Below, piece after piece: positions 53,166-61,460 of a DNA stretch of 64,000 nt. The notes under the pieces were generated by a model that was not told the origin of the DNA, searched no databases, and was given only the letters and a program-made list of their open reading frames with translations. The translations under genes and the position numbers were made by a program. Source of the stretch: RYN-111 sp963760125 (lineage in GTDB: Bacteria > Actinomycetota > Actinomycetes > Mycobacteriales > SCTD01); the NCBI GenBank assembly GCA_963760125.1, contig CAVXBV010000007.1, forward strand, positions 124,001 to 188,000, read 5' to 3'. The first letter of the stretch is position 1. Every line of letters begins with the position of its first letter.

Positions 53166-53782
53166 GACGCGTCGTCCTGCTCCGCCACGGACGGACGGCG
53201 CACAACGCCGACGGCCGGATCCAAGGGCAGCTCGACACCCCGCTCGACGAGGTAGGGCTGGTCCAGGCCGAAGCCCTCGGGACGGTCTTCGCCACCGATC
53301 CGCCGGCTGTCGTCGTGAGCTCGGACCTGATGCGGGCGCGGTCGACGGCCCAGGCCGTGTGCGACCACGTCGGCCTCCCGCTGCTGCTCGACCAGCGGCT
53401 CCGCGAGACCTTCTTCGGCCAGTGGCAGGGGATGACCGGCGTCGAGGTGTCCGCCCAGTGGCCGGAGGAGTACGTCGCCTGGCGGGCCTTCCGGGGCGGT
53501 CCCGTCGGCGGCGAGAGCCACGTGCAGGTGGGGGAGCGCGCAGCGGCGGCCGTGCTCGAGCACGCGCCTGCTGCGGGCACCCTGCTCGCCGTTACCCACG
53601 GAGGTACGGCCCGAGCAATCGCCGGCCGGCTGATGGAGCTCGACCCGTCCACCTGGTGGCGCCTGGCCGCGCTCGGCAACACCTGCTGGACCACGCTGGT
53701 GGAGTCCGAGAGAGGGTGGCGCCTCGAGCGGCACAACACCGGCCTCGGGCCTCTGCTCGGCGACGCCACCGGCGCCCGCTGA
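53162..53782 (+). CDS. Histidine phosphatase family protein, probable CTG start
   Basis: A phosphoglycerate-mutase-like phosphatase; in this locus it is often glucosyl-3-phosphoglycerate phosphatase (GpgP-like). The phosphohistidine motif is VVLLRHGRTAHN, the acid is in LRETFFGQWQG, and the second His is in AVTHGGTARAIAGRL. The homologous N-terminus begins directly at a CTG overlapping the rsfS stop (CTGA). The only ordinary in-frame start is a GTG at 53099, which would add 21 residues encoded inside rsfS. I favour CTG (206 residues) but cannot prove it. Confidence 0.85.
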   Translation: MRRVVLLRHGRTAHNADGRIQGQLDTPLDEVGLVQAEALGTVFATDPPAVVVSSDLMRARSTAQAVCDHVGLPLLLDQRLRETFFGQWQGMTGVEVSAQWPEEYVAWRAFRGGPVGGESHVQVGERAAAAVLEHAPAAGTLLAVTHGGTARAIAGRLMELDPSTWWRLAALGNTCWTTLVESERGWRLERHNTGLGPLLGDATGAR

Positions 53783-53825
53783 GCACGGCCGACGGCGACG
53801 TCTTGTAGGCTGCTCCGAGCACCAC

Positions 53826-53898
53826 GGGGCTGTGGCGCAGCTGGTAGCGCACCACACTGGCAGTGTGGGGGTCAGGGGTTCGAGTCCCCTCAGCTCCA
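53826..53898 (+). tRNA. tRNA-Ala (anticodon GGC)
   Basis: The acceptor GGGGCTG pairs with CAGCTCC (one G-T). The anticodon stem CCACA/TGTGG holds the loop CTGGCAG with GGC. The T arm is AGGGGTTCGAGTCCCCT. The 3' end reads ACCC, so CCA is not encoded, unlike the other two tRNAs in the window. Confidence 0.95.
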
Positions 53899-53916
53899 CC
53901 CGGAAAGTGCAGGTCA

Positions 53917-53947
53917 GGGCCTTGATCATCGATCAGGGCCCTTACTG
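53917..53947 (+). terminator. Terminator after tRNA-Ala
   Basis: GGGCCTTGATC and GATCAGGGCCC form an 11-bp stem (one T-G pair) with loop ATC, followed by TTACTG. Confidence 0.7.
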
Positions 53948-53999
53948 CTGTCTGCGCCCGGCCACGCACCGGCCGCGGCCGCTGGTGATCGACCCCGAG

Positions 54000-54599
54000 T
54001 CAGGACAGGCCGGGGATCAGGAACTCCTGGAGATAGGCCTGCAGGGAGGCGGGGTCGTCGGCGTCCACGGTGTCGCCGGTGACGGTGGCCAGCGACAGCA
54101 CGGCGCGCAGAACCCACTCCGCCGCGCGAGGCACGTCGAGGTCGACCCGCACCTCACCCGTCGAGCGGGCGGCGATCAGGTAGCCGTGCCAGAAGTCCGC
54201 CACGCCGGGGACGATCTCGCGCACCCCGGTGCCGAGCACGGCGGCGAACGCCGCAGGTTCGCGTTCGCGCAGCTCAAGCAGCAGTGGGCGAGGTTCGAGG
54301 GAGCGGGCCAGCAGGACGGCCTCGGCGACCTTGGCGGCCAGGCCGTCGACGGCGTGCAGCCGGGCGTGGGCCGCTGCCCAGAAGGACTCGTCGAGGCGGA
54401 CCAGGGCGGCGCCGACCAACGAGGGCTTGTCCGGGAAGTGCCGGTAGAGCCAGGCGCGGGAGACGCCGGCCTCCTCAGCCACGCCCGCCACCGTCGTACG
54501 ACGGATGCCGTCGCGGCGCAGGCAGACCTCGGTGGCGTCGAGCAGTCGGTCGCGCACCGTCGGTGCCGTAGTGGGCGTCACAGTTCGGCCTGGCCCCAT
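54000..54599 (-). CDS. TetR-family regulator, coupled to the flavin monooxygenase gene
   Basis: A 199-residue repressor-type protein. The helix-turn-helix is at about 28-60 (RRTTVAGVAEEAGVSRAWLYRHF). The C-terminal ligand-binding domain is unlike known regulators. Its ATG overlaps the stop of the monooxygenase gene by one base (TGATG), so it is made together with that enzyme. It probably binds the inverted repeat in the monooxygenase/dehydrogenase divergent promoter (56514-56541) and responds to a substrate or product. An alternative GTG lies at 54581. Confidence 0.88.
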   Translation of the reverse strand: MGPGRTVTPTTAPTVRDRLLDATEVCLRRDGIRRTTVAGVAEEAGVSRAWLYRHFPDKPSLVGAALVRLDESFWAAAHARLHAVDGLAAKVAEAVLLARSLEPRPLLLELREREPAAFAAVLGTGVREIVPGVADFWHGYLIAARSTGEVRVDLDVPRAAEWVLRAVLSLATVTGDTVDADDPASLQAYLQEFLIPGLS

Positions 54600-56503
54600 C
54601 AGGTGAGGACGAAGTCGTCGAGGTCGGGGGAGCGGGTCCAGGTCCAGAAGTCGATGAGCCGCCAGGGGCTCAGGCCGTGCACCTCGCCCTGATCGTTCTG
54701 GTAGAAGGAGTGCTCGATGTGGGGGGACGCCCACACGAGGGTCCTCATCTCGGCCTGGGTGCGGGCGTACCAGTCGTCGTGCTTGTCCTGACGGGGCTCC
54801 ATGGCCCGGTGGCCGCCGGCCAGCAACTGCTGCAGGCACTGGACGACGTACCGGACCTCGCACTCCGAGTGGAAGATCAGCGAGCCGCCGCTGGCGAGGT
54901 TCGTCCCCGGCCCGTACAGGCAGAAGAAGTTGGGGAAGCCAGGGACCGTCATGCCCAGGTACGCCGAGGGGCGCGTCCCCCACTGCTCCCTGAGGTCCTG
55001 ACCGTCACGACCCAGCACCGTCAGTGGCAGCAGCATCTCGTTCGGCCGGAAGCCGGTCGCGTAGACGAGGACGTCGGCGGGGTAGCGCTGACCGTCGGCG
55101 CCGACGACCGCGTCCGGCTCGAGGTGGGCGACGCCGTCCCGCACGAGCGTCACGTCGTCGCGCGTGAGGGTGCGCAGCCAGCTCCCGTTGTCCTGCAGGG
55201 TCCTCTTGCCGGTCGGCGGGTAGGTCGGGACGACCTTCGTGAGCAAGTCAGGGTCATCCCCGACCTGGCTGGCGATCCAGTCGGTGAACATCACGCGCGT
55301 CAGGTCGTTGATCTCACTCACCGCGTGCTGCTGGTCCTGCCACGCCGGATCGACCCGCGCGGCCACGAAGCCGCTGTCACAGCCTGGCCAGAAGATGAGG
55401 AAGCGGTACCACCGGGCGTAGAAGGGCAGGTGCCGCAGGGCCCAGGTGACCCCCGGTCCGACCTCGTCGTGATAGCTCGGGTTCGGGAACATCCACTGCG
55501 CGCTGCGTTGGAAGATCGTGAGGCTCTTCACCCGGTCGGCGATGGTCGGAGCGATCTGGAAGCCGGTGGCCCCGGCGCCGATCATCACGACGTCCTTGCC
55601 GGTCAGGTCGACCTCGTGGTCCCAGCGGGCGGTGTGAAAAGCCGGGCCGTCGAAGCTCCCCTCGAGAGCAGGCACGAACGGTCGGTTGAGCTGACCCACG
55701 GCGCTGATGACGGCCCTGGCGGTCAGGGCCTCGCCGTTGTCCAGCCGCACCGACCAGGTCGCGGCGGCCTCGTCCCAGGTCGCGCCGAGGACCTCGGTGC
55801 TGAAGCGCACGTGCTGCTGGACCGCGTGCTTCTCCATGACCTGCTGGAAGTACGCCTGCAGCTCCGGCTGCTGGGCGAAGAACTCCGTCCAGTGGTCGGA
55901 GGGCTCGAAGCTGTAGCAGTAGAAGTGGTTGCCGACGTCGACGCGGGCGCCCGGGTAGCTGTTCTCCCACCAGGTCCCACCCACCCCGGCGTTCTTCTCC
56001 ACGACGGTGTACTGGATGCCCGCCTCCTGCAGCCGGATCGCGGCGAGCAGGCCCGACATGCCGAGGCCGATGACGACGACCGGGAAGTCCGAGGGGTTCA
56101 CAGATGGGTGAGTGGCCGCACGGGCATCCGCACCGTCGAGCTCCATCTCCTCCAGCATCATCGGGACGTACTCGTCAGGGACCTGCTCGCAGACCAGCCA
56201 GCTCATCATCCGCTGCAGCGTCGAGGCGTCCATCGGTGCCGGCTCCGGGCACCCCCGGTCCCGGTAGTCCTGGATGACCCCGAGGGCGAAGCGGCGCGCC
56301 GCCGCCTTGTCCGGCTCGGACATGTAGCCCTGGACCTCGTTGAGGAACAGGCCCTGGGGTCGGAGCGGCCCGTCGAGCAGGGAGAGGTCACCCGTCATGT
56401 GCACGCACGACAGCAGCAGGGTGGGGATCGACACGTCCTCCAGCGCGGCGGCGATGTCCGCGTCGGTCGTCGTGAACGGCAGGCCCGCGTGCTGGTTGCG
56501 CAT
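54599..56503 (-). CDS. Flavin monooxygenase, Baeyer-Villiger type, with N-terminal extension
   Basis: A 634-residue FAD/NADPH enzyme. About 140 helical N-terminal residues precede the FAD-binding GLGMSG (146-151), as in 4-hydroxyacetophenone-monooxygenase-like proteins. The Baeyer-Villiger fingerprint FxGxxxHTxxW is present at 284-294, and the NADPH motif GAGATG lies at 309-314. Later comes the ATGFRPNEMLLP segment. Such enzymes turn ketones into esters or lactones. The ketone is unknown. It diverges from a zinc dehydrogenase and is followed by its coupled TetR gene. Confidence 0.9.
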   Translation of the reverse strand: MRNQHAGLPFTTTDADIAAALEDVSIPTLLLSCVHMTGDLSLLDGPLRPQGLFLNEVQGYMSEPDKAAARRFALGVIQDYRDRGCPEPAPMDASTLQRMMSWLVCEQVPDEYVPMMLEEMELDGADARAATHPSVNPSDFPVVVIGLGMSGLLAAIRLQEAGIQYTVVEKNAGVGGTWWENSYPGARVDVGNHFYCYSFEPSDHWTEFFAQQPELQAYFQQVMEKHAVQQHVRFSTEVLGATWDEAAATWSVRLDNGEALTARAVISAVGQLNRPFVPALEGSFDGPAFHTARWDHEVDLTGKDVVMIGAGATGFQIAPTIADRVKSLTIFQRSAQWMFPNPSYHDEVGPGVTWALRHLPFYARWYRFLIFWPGCDSGFVAARVDPAWQDQQHAVSEINDLTRVMFTDWIASQVGDDPDLLTKVVPTYPPTGKRTLQDNGSWLRTLTRDDVTLVRDGVAHLEPDAVVGADGQRYPADVLVYATGFRPNEMLLPLTVLGRDGQDLREQWGTRPSAYLGMTVPGFPNFFCLYGPGTNLASGGSLIFHSECEVRYVVQCLQQLLAGGHRAMEPRQDKHDDWYARTQAEMRTLVWASPHIEHSFYQNDQGEVHGLSPWRLIDFWTWTRSPDLDDFVLT

Positions 56504-56513
56504 GTCCCGGGAA

Positions 56514-56541
56514 GGTACACAGTTGTGCGGAAGTGTCTACC
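56514..56541. promoter_or_regulatory. Candidate TetR operator between monooxygenase and dehydrogenase genes
   Basis: GGTACACA-N12-TGTCTACC, arms matching at 7 of 8 positions. The left arm overlaps a TACCTT box 8 bases before the monooxygenase ATG. The right arm ends 4 bases before the dehydrogenase -10. One bound repressor could block both promoters. Confidence 0.45.
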
Positions 56542-56545
56542 CGCC

Positions 56546-56551
56546 TAGGTT
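56546..56551 (+). promoter_or_regulatory. Leaderless -10 element of the zinc dehydrogenase gene
   Basis: TAGGTT is followed by 6 bases and the ATG at 56558. It directly follows the inverted repeat. Confidence 0.45.
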
Positions 56552-56557
56552 GCGCCG

Positions 56558-57580
56558 ATGCGAAGCGTCGTCGTCACCGGTCAGCACTCGGTCGAGGTGC
56601 AGACCCTGCCGGACCCCGAGCTGCCCGGCCCCCGCGGCGCTGTCGTGAAGGTGGAGGCCACTGCGATCTGCGGTTCGGACCTGCACTTCTACGACGGGGA
56701 CCTGGCGTTCTACCCCGTGGCGGTGGGCCATGAGGTCGTCGGCACGGTGGTCGAGGTCGGGGCGGAGGTCCGACGTGTTCGGGTCGGGCAGCGGGTCCTG
56801 GTGGCGTCTGTCGCGGGCTGTGGCGACTGCCCCGGCTGCGCCACCGGCGACCCGGTCACCTGCCGGGCAGGAGCGAAGGTCTTCGGCGCAGGGGAGCTCG
56901 GCGGCGGGCAGGCGGAGCTGCTGGCCGTCCCCGCGGCGGACTTCCAGCTCCTGGCGATCCCCGACGGCGTCAGCGACGAGGCAGCCTTGCTGCTCACCGA
57001 CAACCTGGCCACGGGCTGGGCGGGTGCGCAGCGCGCCGACATCCCCCCGGGCGGCACGGTCGTGGTGCTCGGGCTCGGCGCGGTCGGGCTGTGCGCGGTC
57101 CGGTCGGCGCTGCGGCAAGGAGCCGGTCAGGTCCTGGCGGTCGACCCCGTCGCCGGCCGGCGGGCCAGGGCCGAGGCGTGCGGAGCTGTCGCTGTCGCGG
57201 GTCCGACGGTGGAGGGTGTTCTCGCGGCCACCGACGGCCGCGGCGCCGACGCGGTCATCGACGCGGTCGCCCTCGACCAGACGCTCGACGACGCCCTCGG
57301 CAGCGTCCGAGCCGGCGGGACGGTGTCGGTCATCGGCGTACACGGGCTCGACCCCTACCCGCTGGCCGCGCTCGACGGGTTGTTCCGCAGCCTGACGCTG
57401 CGGTTGACCACCGCCCCGGTGCAGCGCACCTGGGCGGAGCTGCTGCCCCTGGTCCAGCACGGCAGGTTGGACACCACGGGGATCTTCACCCACTCCTTCG
57501 GCCTCGAACAGGCCGCGGCCGCCTACGCCGCGGTCGCCGAGCGCAGTGCCGACTGCCTCAAGGTGGTGCTGAGGCCATGA
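56558..57580 (+). CDS. Zinc-dependent medium-chain alcohol dehydrogenase
   Basis: A 340-residue MDR enzyme. Catalytic zinc ligands are Cys38 and His58-Glu59; the structural zinc lobe has Cys88, Cys91, Cys94 and Cys102. The cofactor motif VLGLGAVGLCAV and acidic VDP after the second strand suggest NAD. The substrate is unknown. ATG start with a leaderless -10; the stop overlaps the following SDR gene (ATGA). It probably acts on an alcohol linked to the monooxygenase encoded divergently. Confidence 0.9.
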   Translation: MRSVVVTGQHSVEVQTLPDPELPGPRGAVVKVEATAICGSDLHFYDGDLAFYPVAVGHEVVGTVVEVGAEVRRVRVGQRVLVASVAGCGDCPGCATGDPVTCRAGAKVFGAGELGGGQAELLAVPAADFQLLAIPDGVSDEAALLLTDNLATGWAGAQRADIPPGGTVVVLGLGAVGLCAVRSALRQGAGQVLAVDPVAGRRARAEACGAVAVAGPTVEGVLAATDGRGADAVIDAVALDQTLDDALGSVRAGGTVSVIGVHGLDPYPLAALDGLFRSLTLRLTTAPVQRTWAELLPLVQHGRLDTTGIFTHSFGLEQAAAAYAAVAERSADCLKVVLRP

Positions 57581-58371
57581 ACGAGAACCCGTTGGGTGGC
57601 CGCCTCACCGGCAAGGTCGCGATCGTCACCGGCGCAGGTAGCGCCGGTACCGGCCTGGGCAACGGGCAGGCCGTCGCTCGGCGGCTCGCGGAGCAGGGGG
57701 CGCGGGTCGTCTGCGCGGACCTCGACCTGGCCCGGGCCGAGCAGACGGTCGAGCTCGCGGTGGCTGCGGGCGGGACAGCGATCGCCGTACAGGCAGACGC
57801 CACCGATCCCGAGAGCAACGCCGCCCTGGTCGCGGCAGCGACCGGCGCCTTCGGCCGGCTGGACGTGCTCGTCAACAACGTCGGCGCCGGATCGGCGACG
57901 GATCTCGCGGGCGTCACGCCGGAGGCGTGGGAGCAGGCGCTCCGCCTGAACGTCACCAGCGCGATGCTGTGCAGCCAGGCGGCTGCGCCTGCTCTTCGTG
58001 CGGCCGGTGGCGGATCGATCGTCAACATCGGCTCGACCGTGGCCGCGCGCTACGGCGGCCCGTGGAGCATGGCGTACGCCACCGCGAAGGCGGCGCTCGC
58101 CGGCCTGACCGTCAGCCTCGCCGGCCAGCTGGGCGCGGACCGGATCCGGGTGAACCTCCTGGTCGTGGGCTTCGTGTGGTCGTCCATGATCGAGCAGGCG
58201 GCGATCTTCCAGGGGCCCGACTGGCGGGAGGAACGCCGGCTGGCCGGGCTCCTGCCCGAGGAGGGCACGCCCTGGCACGTCGCGGATGCCGTGGCGTTCC
58301 TCGTCTCGGAGGAGTCGTGCTGGATCACCGGGCAGAGCCTGGTCCTGGACGGCGGCGCCTCCGCCCGCTGA
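57577..58371 (+). CDS. Short-chain dehydrogenase/reductase (SDR)
   Basis: The 264-residue classical SDR has an extended glycine motif TGAGSAGTGLGNG (18-30), Asp48 for NAD preference, NNVG (100-103) and the catalytic Ser153, Tyr167 and Lys171. The C-terminus WITGQSLVLDGGASAR is typical. It is translationally coupled to the zinc dehydrogenase. Substrate unknown; likely a hydroxy/keto step in the same pathway. Confidence 0.9.
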   Translation: MNENPLGGRLTGKVAIVTGAGSAGTGLGNGQAVARRLAEQGARVVCADLDLARAEQTVELAVAAGGTAIAVQADATDPESNAALVAAATGAFGRLDVLVNNVGAGSATDLAGVTPEAWEQALRLNVTSAMLCSQAAAPALRAAGGGSIVNIGSTVAARYGGPWSMAYATAKAALAGLTVSLAGQLGADRIRVNLLVVGFVWSSMIEQAAIFQGPDWREERRLAGLLPEEGTPWHVADAVAFLVSEESCWITGQSLVLDGGASAR

Positions 58372-58466
58372 CACCGGCGCGGTCGGTCCCGGGGCCGAGG
58401 TTCCCCAGGTGCGGGGACGTGCGGGAGCGGGTAGGAGCCAGTGATGACCACTCTGAGAGCACGTTG

Positions 58467-58679
58467 ATGGCGGGCCGCTACGCCCCTGGCGGCGACACCT
58501 TCCGGACGGCGCTGGTCGCGCTGGTCGTGGCCCTGCTCGTGGGTGTCGGCCTCGGCGTCCTCGCCGACGTCGGAGTCACCGCGGCCGTCGTGGCCGGGAC
58601 CGTGACGGGAGCGCTGTCCACGGTTCTTGTCGGGCCTGCGAGAGACCGGCGGCCCGCCCGGAGCAACCGCTCCTCCTGA
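58467..58679 (+). CDS. Small membrane protein of unknown function
   Basis: A 70-residue protein with two hydrophobic stretches (about 14-33 and 36-55) rich in Val, Ala, Leu and Gly, and a basic tail (ARDRRPARSNRSS). ATG start with a weak GAGAG upstream. It is 95 bp after the SDR gene. No family recognised. The frame continues upstream but only as shadow of the SDR gene. Confidence 0.5.
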   Translation: MAGRYAPGGDTFRTALVALVVALLVGVGLGVLADVGVTAAVVAGTVTGALSTVLVGPARDRRPARSNRSS

Positions 58680-58723
58680 CGTCGGCCCCTCCGCCACAGG
58701 GACCATCCGGCCAGGCGCGGCCA

Positions 58724-59338
58724 TCAGTCCCTGAGCAGTCCCGCCACCACGCGGGCCAGGAAGCGCTCCTCTGAGGGCGTCGTGCGGTCGGGTGGCAGTG
58801 CTGCGTCTCGGGGGTGGTAGAGGAAGTGGCTCAGCGTGGCTCCGGCGAGCACCTCCATGGCGGCGCCCGGTGTCGTGGTGGACGCCAGGTCCCCGCGCGC
58901 TGCCGCCCGGCGCAGCACGGTCAGGGCCGTGTCACGGCGCTGGCTGTGAAGGACCGACTCGAAGGACTCTGCCAGCTGCGTGTTGGTCCGCGCGTCCAGC
59001 ATGAGGCGAAGGCCGACCATGCCGGACGGCACGAAGTACTCCAGCAGGAAGCGACGTGCGAGCGCCAGCAGGTCCTCGTGGCTGGAGCCGGTGTCGATCG
59101 GGTCCAGGCTTCTGGTGTTCGCCTGCACCGCCTGCGTCAGCAGGTCCTCCTTGGAGGTCCAGCGCCGGTAGATGGCCGCGTTACCGACGCCGGCGGTCCT
59201 GGCCACGGCATCCAGGGTGAAACCTGACCAGCCGCGCTCCGAGTACACGGCGATCGCGGCGTCGAAGACCCGCACCTCCATGTCCGGATCACGAGGACGA
59301 CCTCGCGTCGCGAGCACGTCGCTCGTCATCCGCTTCAT
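58724..59338 (-). CDS. TetR-family regulator, divergent from the SDR/ADH/ALDH cluster
   Basis: A 204-residue protein with helix-turn-helix at about 37-68 (FTLDAVARTAGVGNAAIYRRW). I chose the ATG at 59338 (MKRMTSD). The ATG at 59362 would lie inside the inverted repeat 59350-59372, and one at 59329 is also possible. It most likely represses itself and the divergent SDR gene through that repeat, and also the secreted protein gene near 63 kb, which has a nearly identical site. Confidence 0.88.
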   Translation of the reverse strand: MKRMTSDVLATRGRPRDPDMEVRVFDAAIAVYSERGWSGFTLDAVARTAGVGNAAIYRRWTSKEDLLTQAVQANTRSLDPIDTGSSHEDLLALARRFLLEYFVPSGMVGLRLMLDARTNTQLAESFESVLHSQRRDTALTVLRRAAARGDLASTTTPGAAMEVLAGATLSHFLYHPRDAALPPDRTTPSEERFLARVVAGLLRD

Positions 59339-59349
59339 CCTGCCACGAC

Positions 59350-59372
59350 TTACGGTGATCATCCATCCGTAA
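59350..59372. promoter_or_regulatory. Operator-like inverted repeat, site 1 (TetR/SDR gap)
   Basis: TTACGG-N11-CCGTAA is a perfect 6-bp inverted repeat. The SDR gene's TAGGGT -10 box starts at the next base. The same half-site CATCCGTAATA recurs at 62972-62982 in site 2. Confidence 0.65.
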
Positions 59373-59378
59373 TAGGGT
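59373..59378 (+). promoter_or_regulatory. Leaderless -10 element of the SDR gene
   Basis: TAGGGT is followed by 6 bases and the ATG at 59385. It abuts the operator, so a bound repressor would cover the -13 to -35 region. Confidence 0.5.
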
Positions 59379-59384
59379 CACGTC

Positions 59385-60212
59385 ATGCAGGACACCTCGC
59401 TGCCCCCGGCCGTGACCCAGGACCTTCTTGAGAAGTACGGCCCCTGGGCGGTGATCGCCGGTGGCTCCGAGGGAACGGGTCTGAGCTTTGCGCACGAGCT
59501 CGTGGCCGCAGGGATCCATGTCCTGCTGGTCTCCCGATCGGCGGAGGGACTGGCCTCCGCGGCGGCCGACCTCACCTCCCGGCACTCAGGCGCCGAGGTG
59601 CGGACGCTCGCGGCCGATCTCACCGATCCTGACGTGGCCGATCGGGTCGCCGAGGCCACGCACGACCTCGATGTCGGCCTGCTCATCGTCAACGCCGGAG
59701 CGAACACCCTGCGAGGCGACTTCCTCGACACGAGCCCCGACGAGGTCGCTCGGTTGCTGGCCCTGAGCATCACCACTCCTCTTGAGCTCATCCGACGCTT
59801 CGCGCCCGCGATGCGGGACCGCGGCCGCGGCGGCGTGCTGCTGGTCGGGTCCCTCGCCGGCTACATCGGGCACAGCGACATGACGATCTACTCCGGCGCG
59901 AAGGCGTTCGGCCGGGTCTTCGCCGAGGGGCTCTGGCTCGAGCTGAAGGCGGTCGGTGTGGACGTCCTGCACCTGGTCCTCGGGGTGACGCGGACGCCGG
60001 CGATGGAGCGGGGCGGTCTACGGCTCGACCTGCCCGGTCTCGTCGTGGCGGACCCCGCCGAGGTCGCGCGTGAGGGCCTCGCCCACCTCGCGGACGGTCC
60101 GGTTTGGGTGATGAGCGGCAACGACCAGATCGTCGCTCACCACTCCGGGACCGATCGCGCAGCCCTGGTCTCTCGGCAGGACCGGGTGACCCGCAAGCTC
60201 ACGGGCCGATGA
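59385..60212 (+). CDS. Short-chain dehydrogenase/reductase (SDR)
   Basis: The 275-residue SDR has the cofactor loop GGSEGTG (26-32), NAG (103-105), Ser156 and the catalytic Tyr169/Lys173. The N-terminal LLEKYGPWAVIAGGSEG differs from the other SDR in the window and resembles the type annotated as carbonyl/steroid-like reductases, but no substrate can be named. First gene of a probable SDR-ADH-ALDH operon; 123 bp separate it from the next gene, with no convincing promoter in that gap. Confidence 0.9.
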   Translation: MQDTSLPPAVTQDLLEKYGPWAVIAGGSEGTGLSFAHELVAAGIHVLLVSRSAEGLASAAADLTSRHSGAEVRTLAADLTDPDVADRVAEATHDLDVGLLIVNAGANTLRGDFLDTSPDEVARLLALSITTPLELIRRFAPAMRDRGRGGVLLVGSLAGYIGHSDMTIYSGAKAFGRVFAEGLWLELKAVGVDVLHLVLGVTRTPAMERGGLRLDLPGLVVADPAEVAREGLAHLADGPVWVMSGNDQIVAHHSGTDRAALVSRQDRVTRKLTGR

Positions 60213-60335
60213 CGGCGCCCTAGGAGTTGACGACGGGCCAGGGCCGGGACACGGTCATGGGAGCACGGTGAGAACGGCGGGGCGCTGTGCCGCCCGGTTC
60301 GGCTCTCCTCGTCCCGCCACGGCTGAAGGGGATGG

Positions 60336-61460
60336 ATGAAGACCAAGGGCGCGGTCCTGTGGGGCGTGAAGGAGGAGTGGTCGGTCGAGGAGATCGATCT
60401 CGGTGACCCGGTCGCGGGGGAGGTGCAGGTGCGCCTTGCGGCGTCGGGCCTCTGCCACTCCGATGAGCACCTCGTGACGGGTGCGAGCCCCTCTGGCTTC
60501 CCGGTCCTGGGTGGCCACGAGGGTGCGGGGATCGTCACCAAGGTCGGGCGCGGTGTCACGTCCCTCCAGGAAGGTGATCATGTCGTCCTGGCCTTCATCC
60601 CGGCCTGCGGGACGTGCCCGCCGTGCTCGAACGGGCACCAGAACCTCTGTGACCTCGGTGCCTTCTTGATGACCGGTACGGCGATCGCGGACGGTACGCA
60701 TCGCGCGTCCGCCAAGGGGCAGGGTCTGACGCCGATGTGCCTGCTCGGCGCGTTCTCGCCGTACGTCACGGTGCACGAGTCGTCCGCGGTGAAGATCGAG
60801 GACGACATCCCGCTGGACAAGGCCGCCCTGGTGGGCTGTGGCGTCACGACCGGCTGGGGTTCCGCCACCAAGGTCGCGGACGTCCGTCCGGGGGAAACGG
60901 TCGTGGTGATCGGTGTCGGCGGCGTCGGGATCAACGCCGTGCAGGGCGCGGTGGCCGCCGGGGCCAAGCGCGTCATCGCGATCGACCCCGTCGGCTTCAA
61001 GCGCGACCAGGCGATCGCCTTCGGCGCCACCGACGCCTACGCCGGCGCCGAGGAGGCCAAGGAGCCGATCGGTGCGCTCACCTGGGGACGGATGGCGGAG
61101 AAGGCCATCCTCACCGTGGGTCACCTACGGGGCGAGCAGGTTGAGGAAGCGATGGGCCTCATCGGCAAGGGCGGCCGCGTGGTCGTGACCGGCATGGGCA
61201 ACGCGCTGGACATGGACGTGAAGCTCAACCTGTTCCTCTTCACCCTGCTGCAAAAGGACCTGCAGGGCGCCATCTTCGGCGGCTGCAACCCCCGGTTCGA
61301 CATACCGTGGCTGCTGTCGATGTACCGCGAAGGTCGACTGAAACTCGACGAGCTCATCACCACCACCTACGCCCTGGAAGACATCAACCAGGGGTACTCC
61401 GACCTGCGTGCCGGTAAGAACCTGCGCGGCATGATCCTCTTCGACGAGAAGGACTACTGA
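60336..61460 (+). CDS. NDMA-dependent (factor-dependent) alcohol dehydrogenase
   Basis: The 374-residue MDR enzyme belongs to the actinobacterial group whose NAD(H) stays bound and is reoxidised by an external acceptor (NDMA in vitro, mycofactocin in vivo). Zinc ligands are Cys40 and His61-Glu62; structural Cys91, Cys94, Cys97 and Cys105. KTKGAVLWGVKEEWSVEEI and FGGCNPRFDIPWLLSMYREG are typical. Mycofactocin genes are not in this window. ATG at 60336 with GAAGGGG upstream. Its stop overlaps the aldehyde dehydrogenase start. Confidence 0.92.
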   Translation: MKTKGAVLWGVKEEWSVEEIDLGDPVAGEVQVRLAASGLCHSDEHLVTGASPSGFPVLGGHEGAGIVTKVGRGVTSLQEGDHVVLAFIPACGTCPPCSNGHQNLCDLGAFLMTGTAIADGTHRASAKGQGLTPMCLLGAFSPYVTVHESSAVKIEDDIPLDKAALVGCGVTTGWGSATKVADVRPGETVVVIGVGGVGINAVQGAVAAGAKRVIAIDPVGFKRDQAIAFGATDAYAGAEEAKEPIGALTWGRMAEKAILTVGHLRGEQVEEAMGLIGKGGRVVVTGMGNALDMDVKLNLFLFTLLQKDLQGAIFGGCNPRFDIPWLLSMYREGRLKLDELITTTYALEDINQGYSDLRAGKNLRGMILFDEKDY

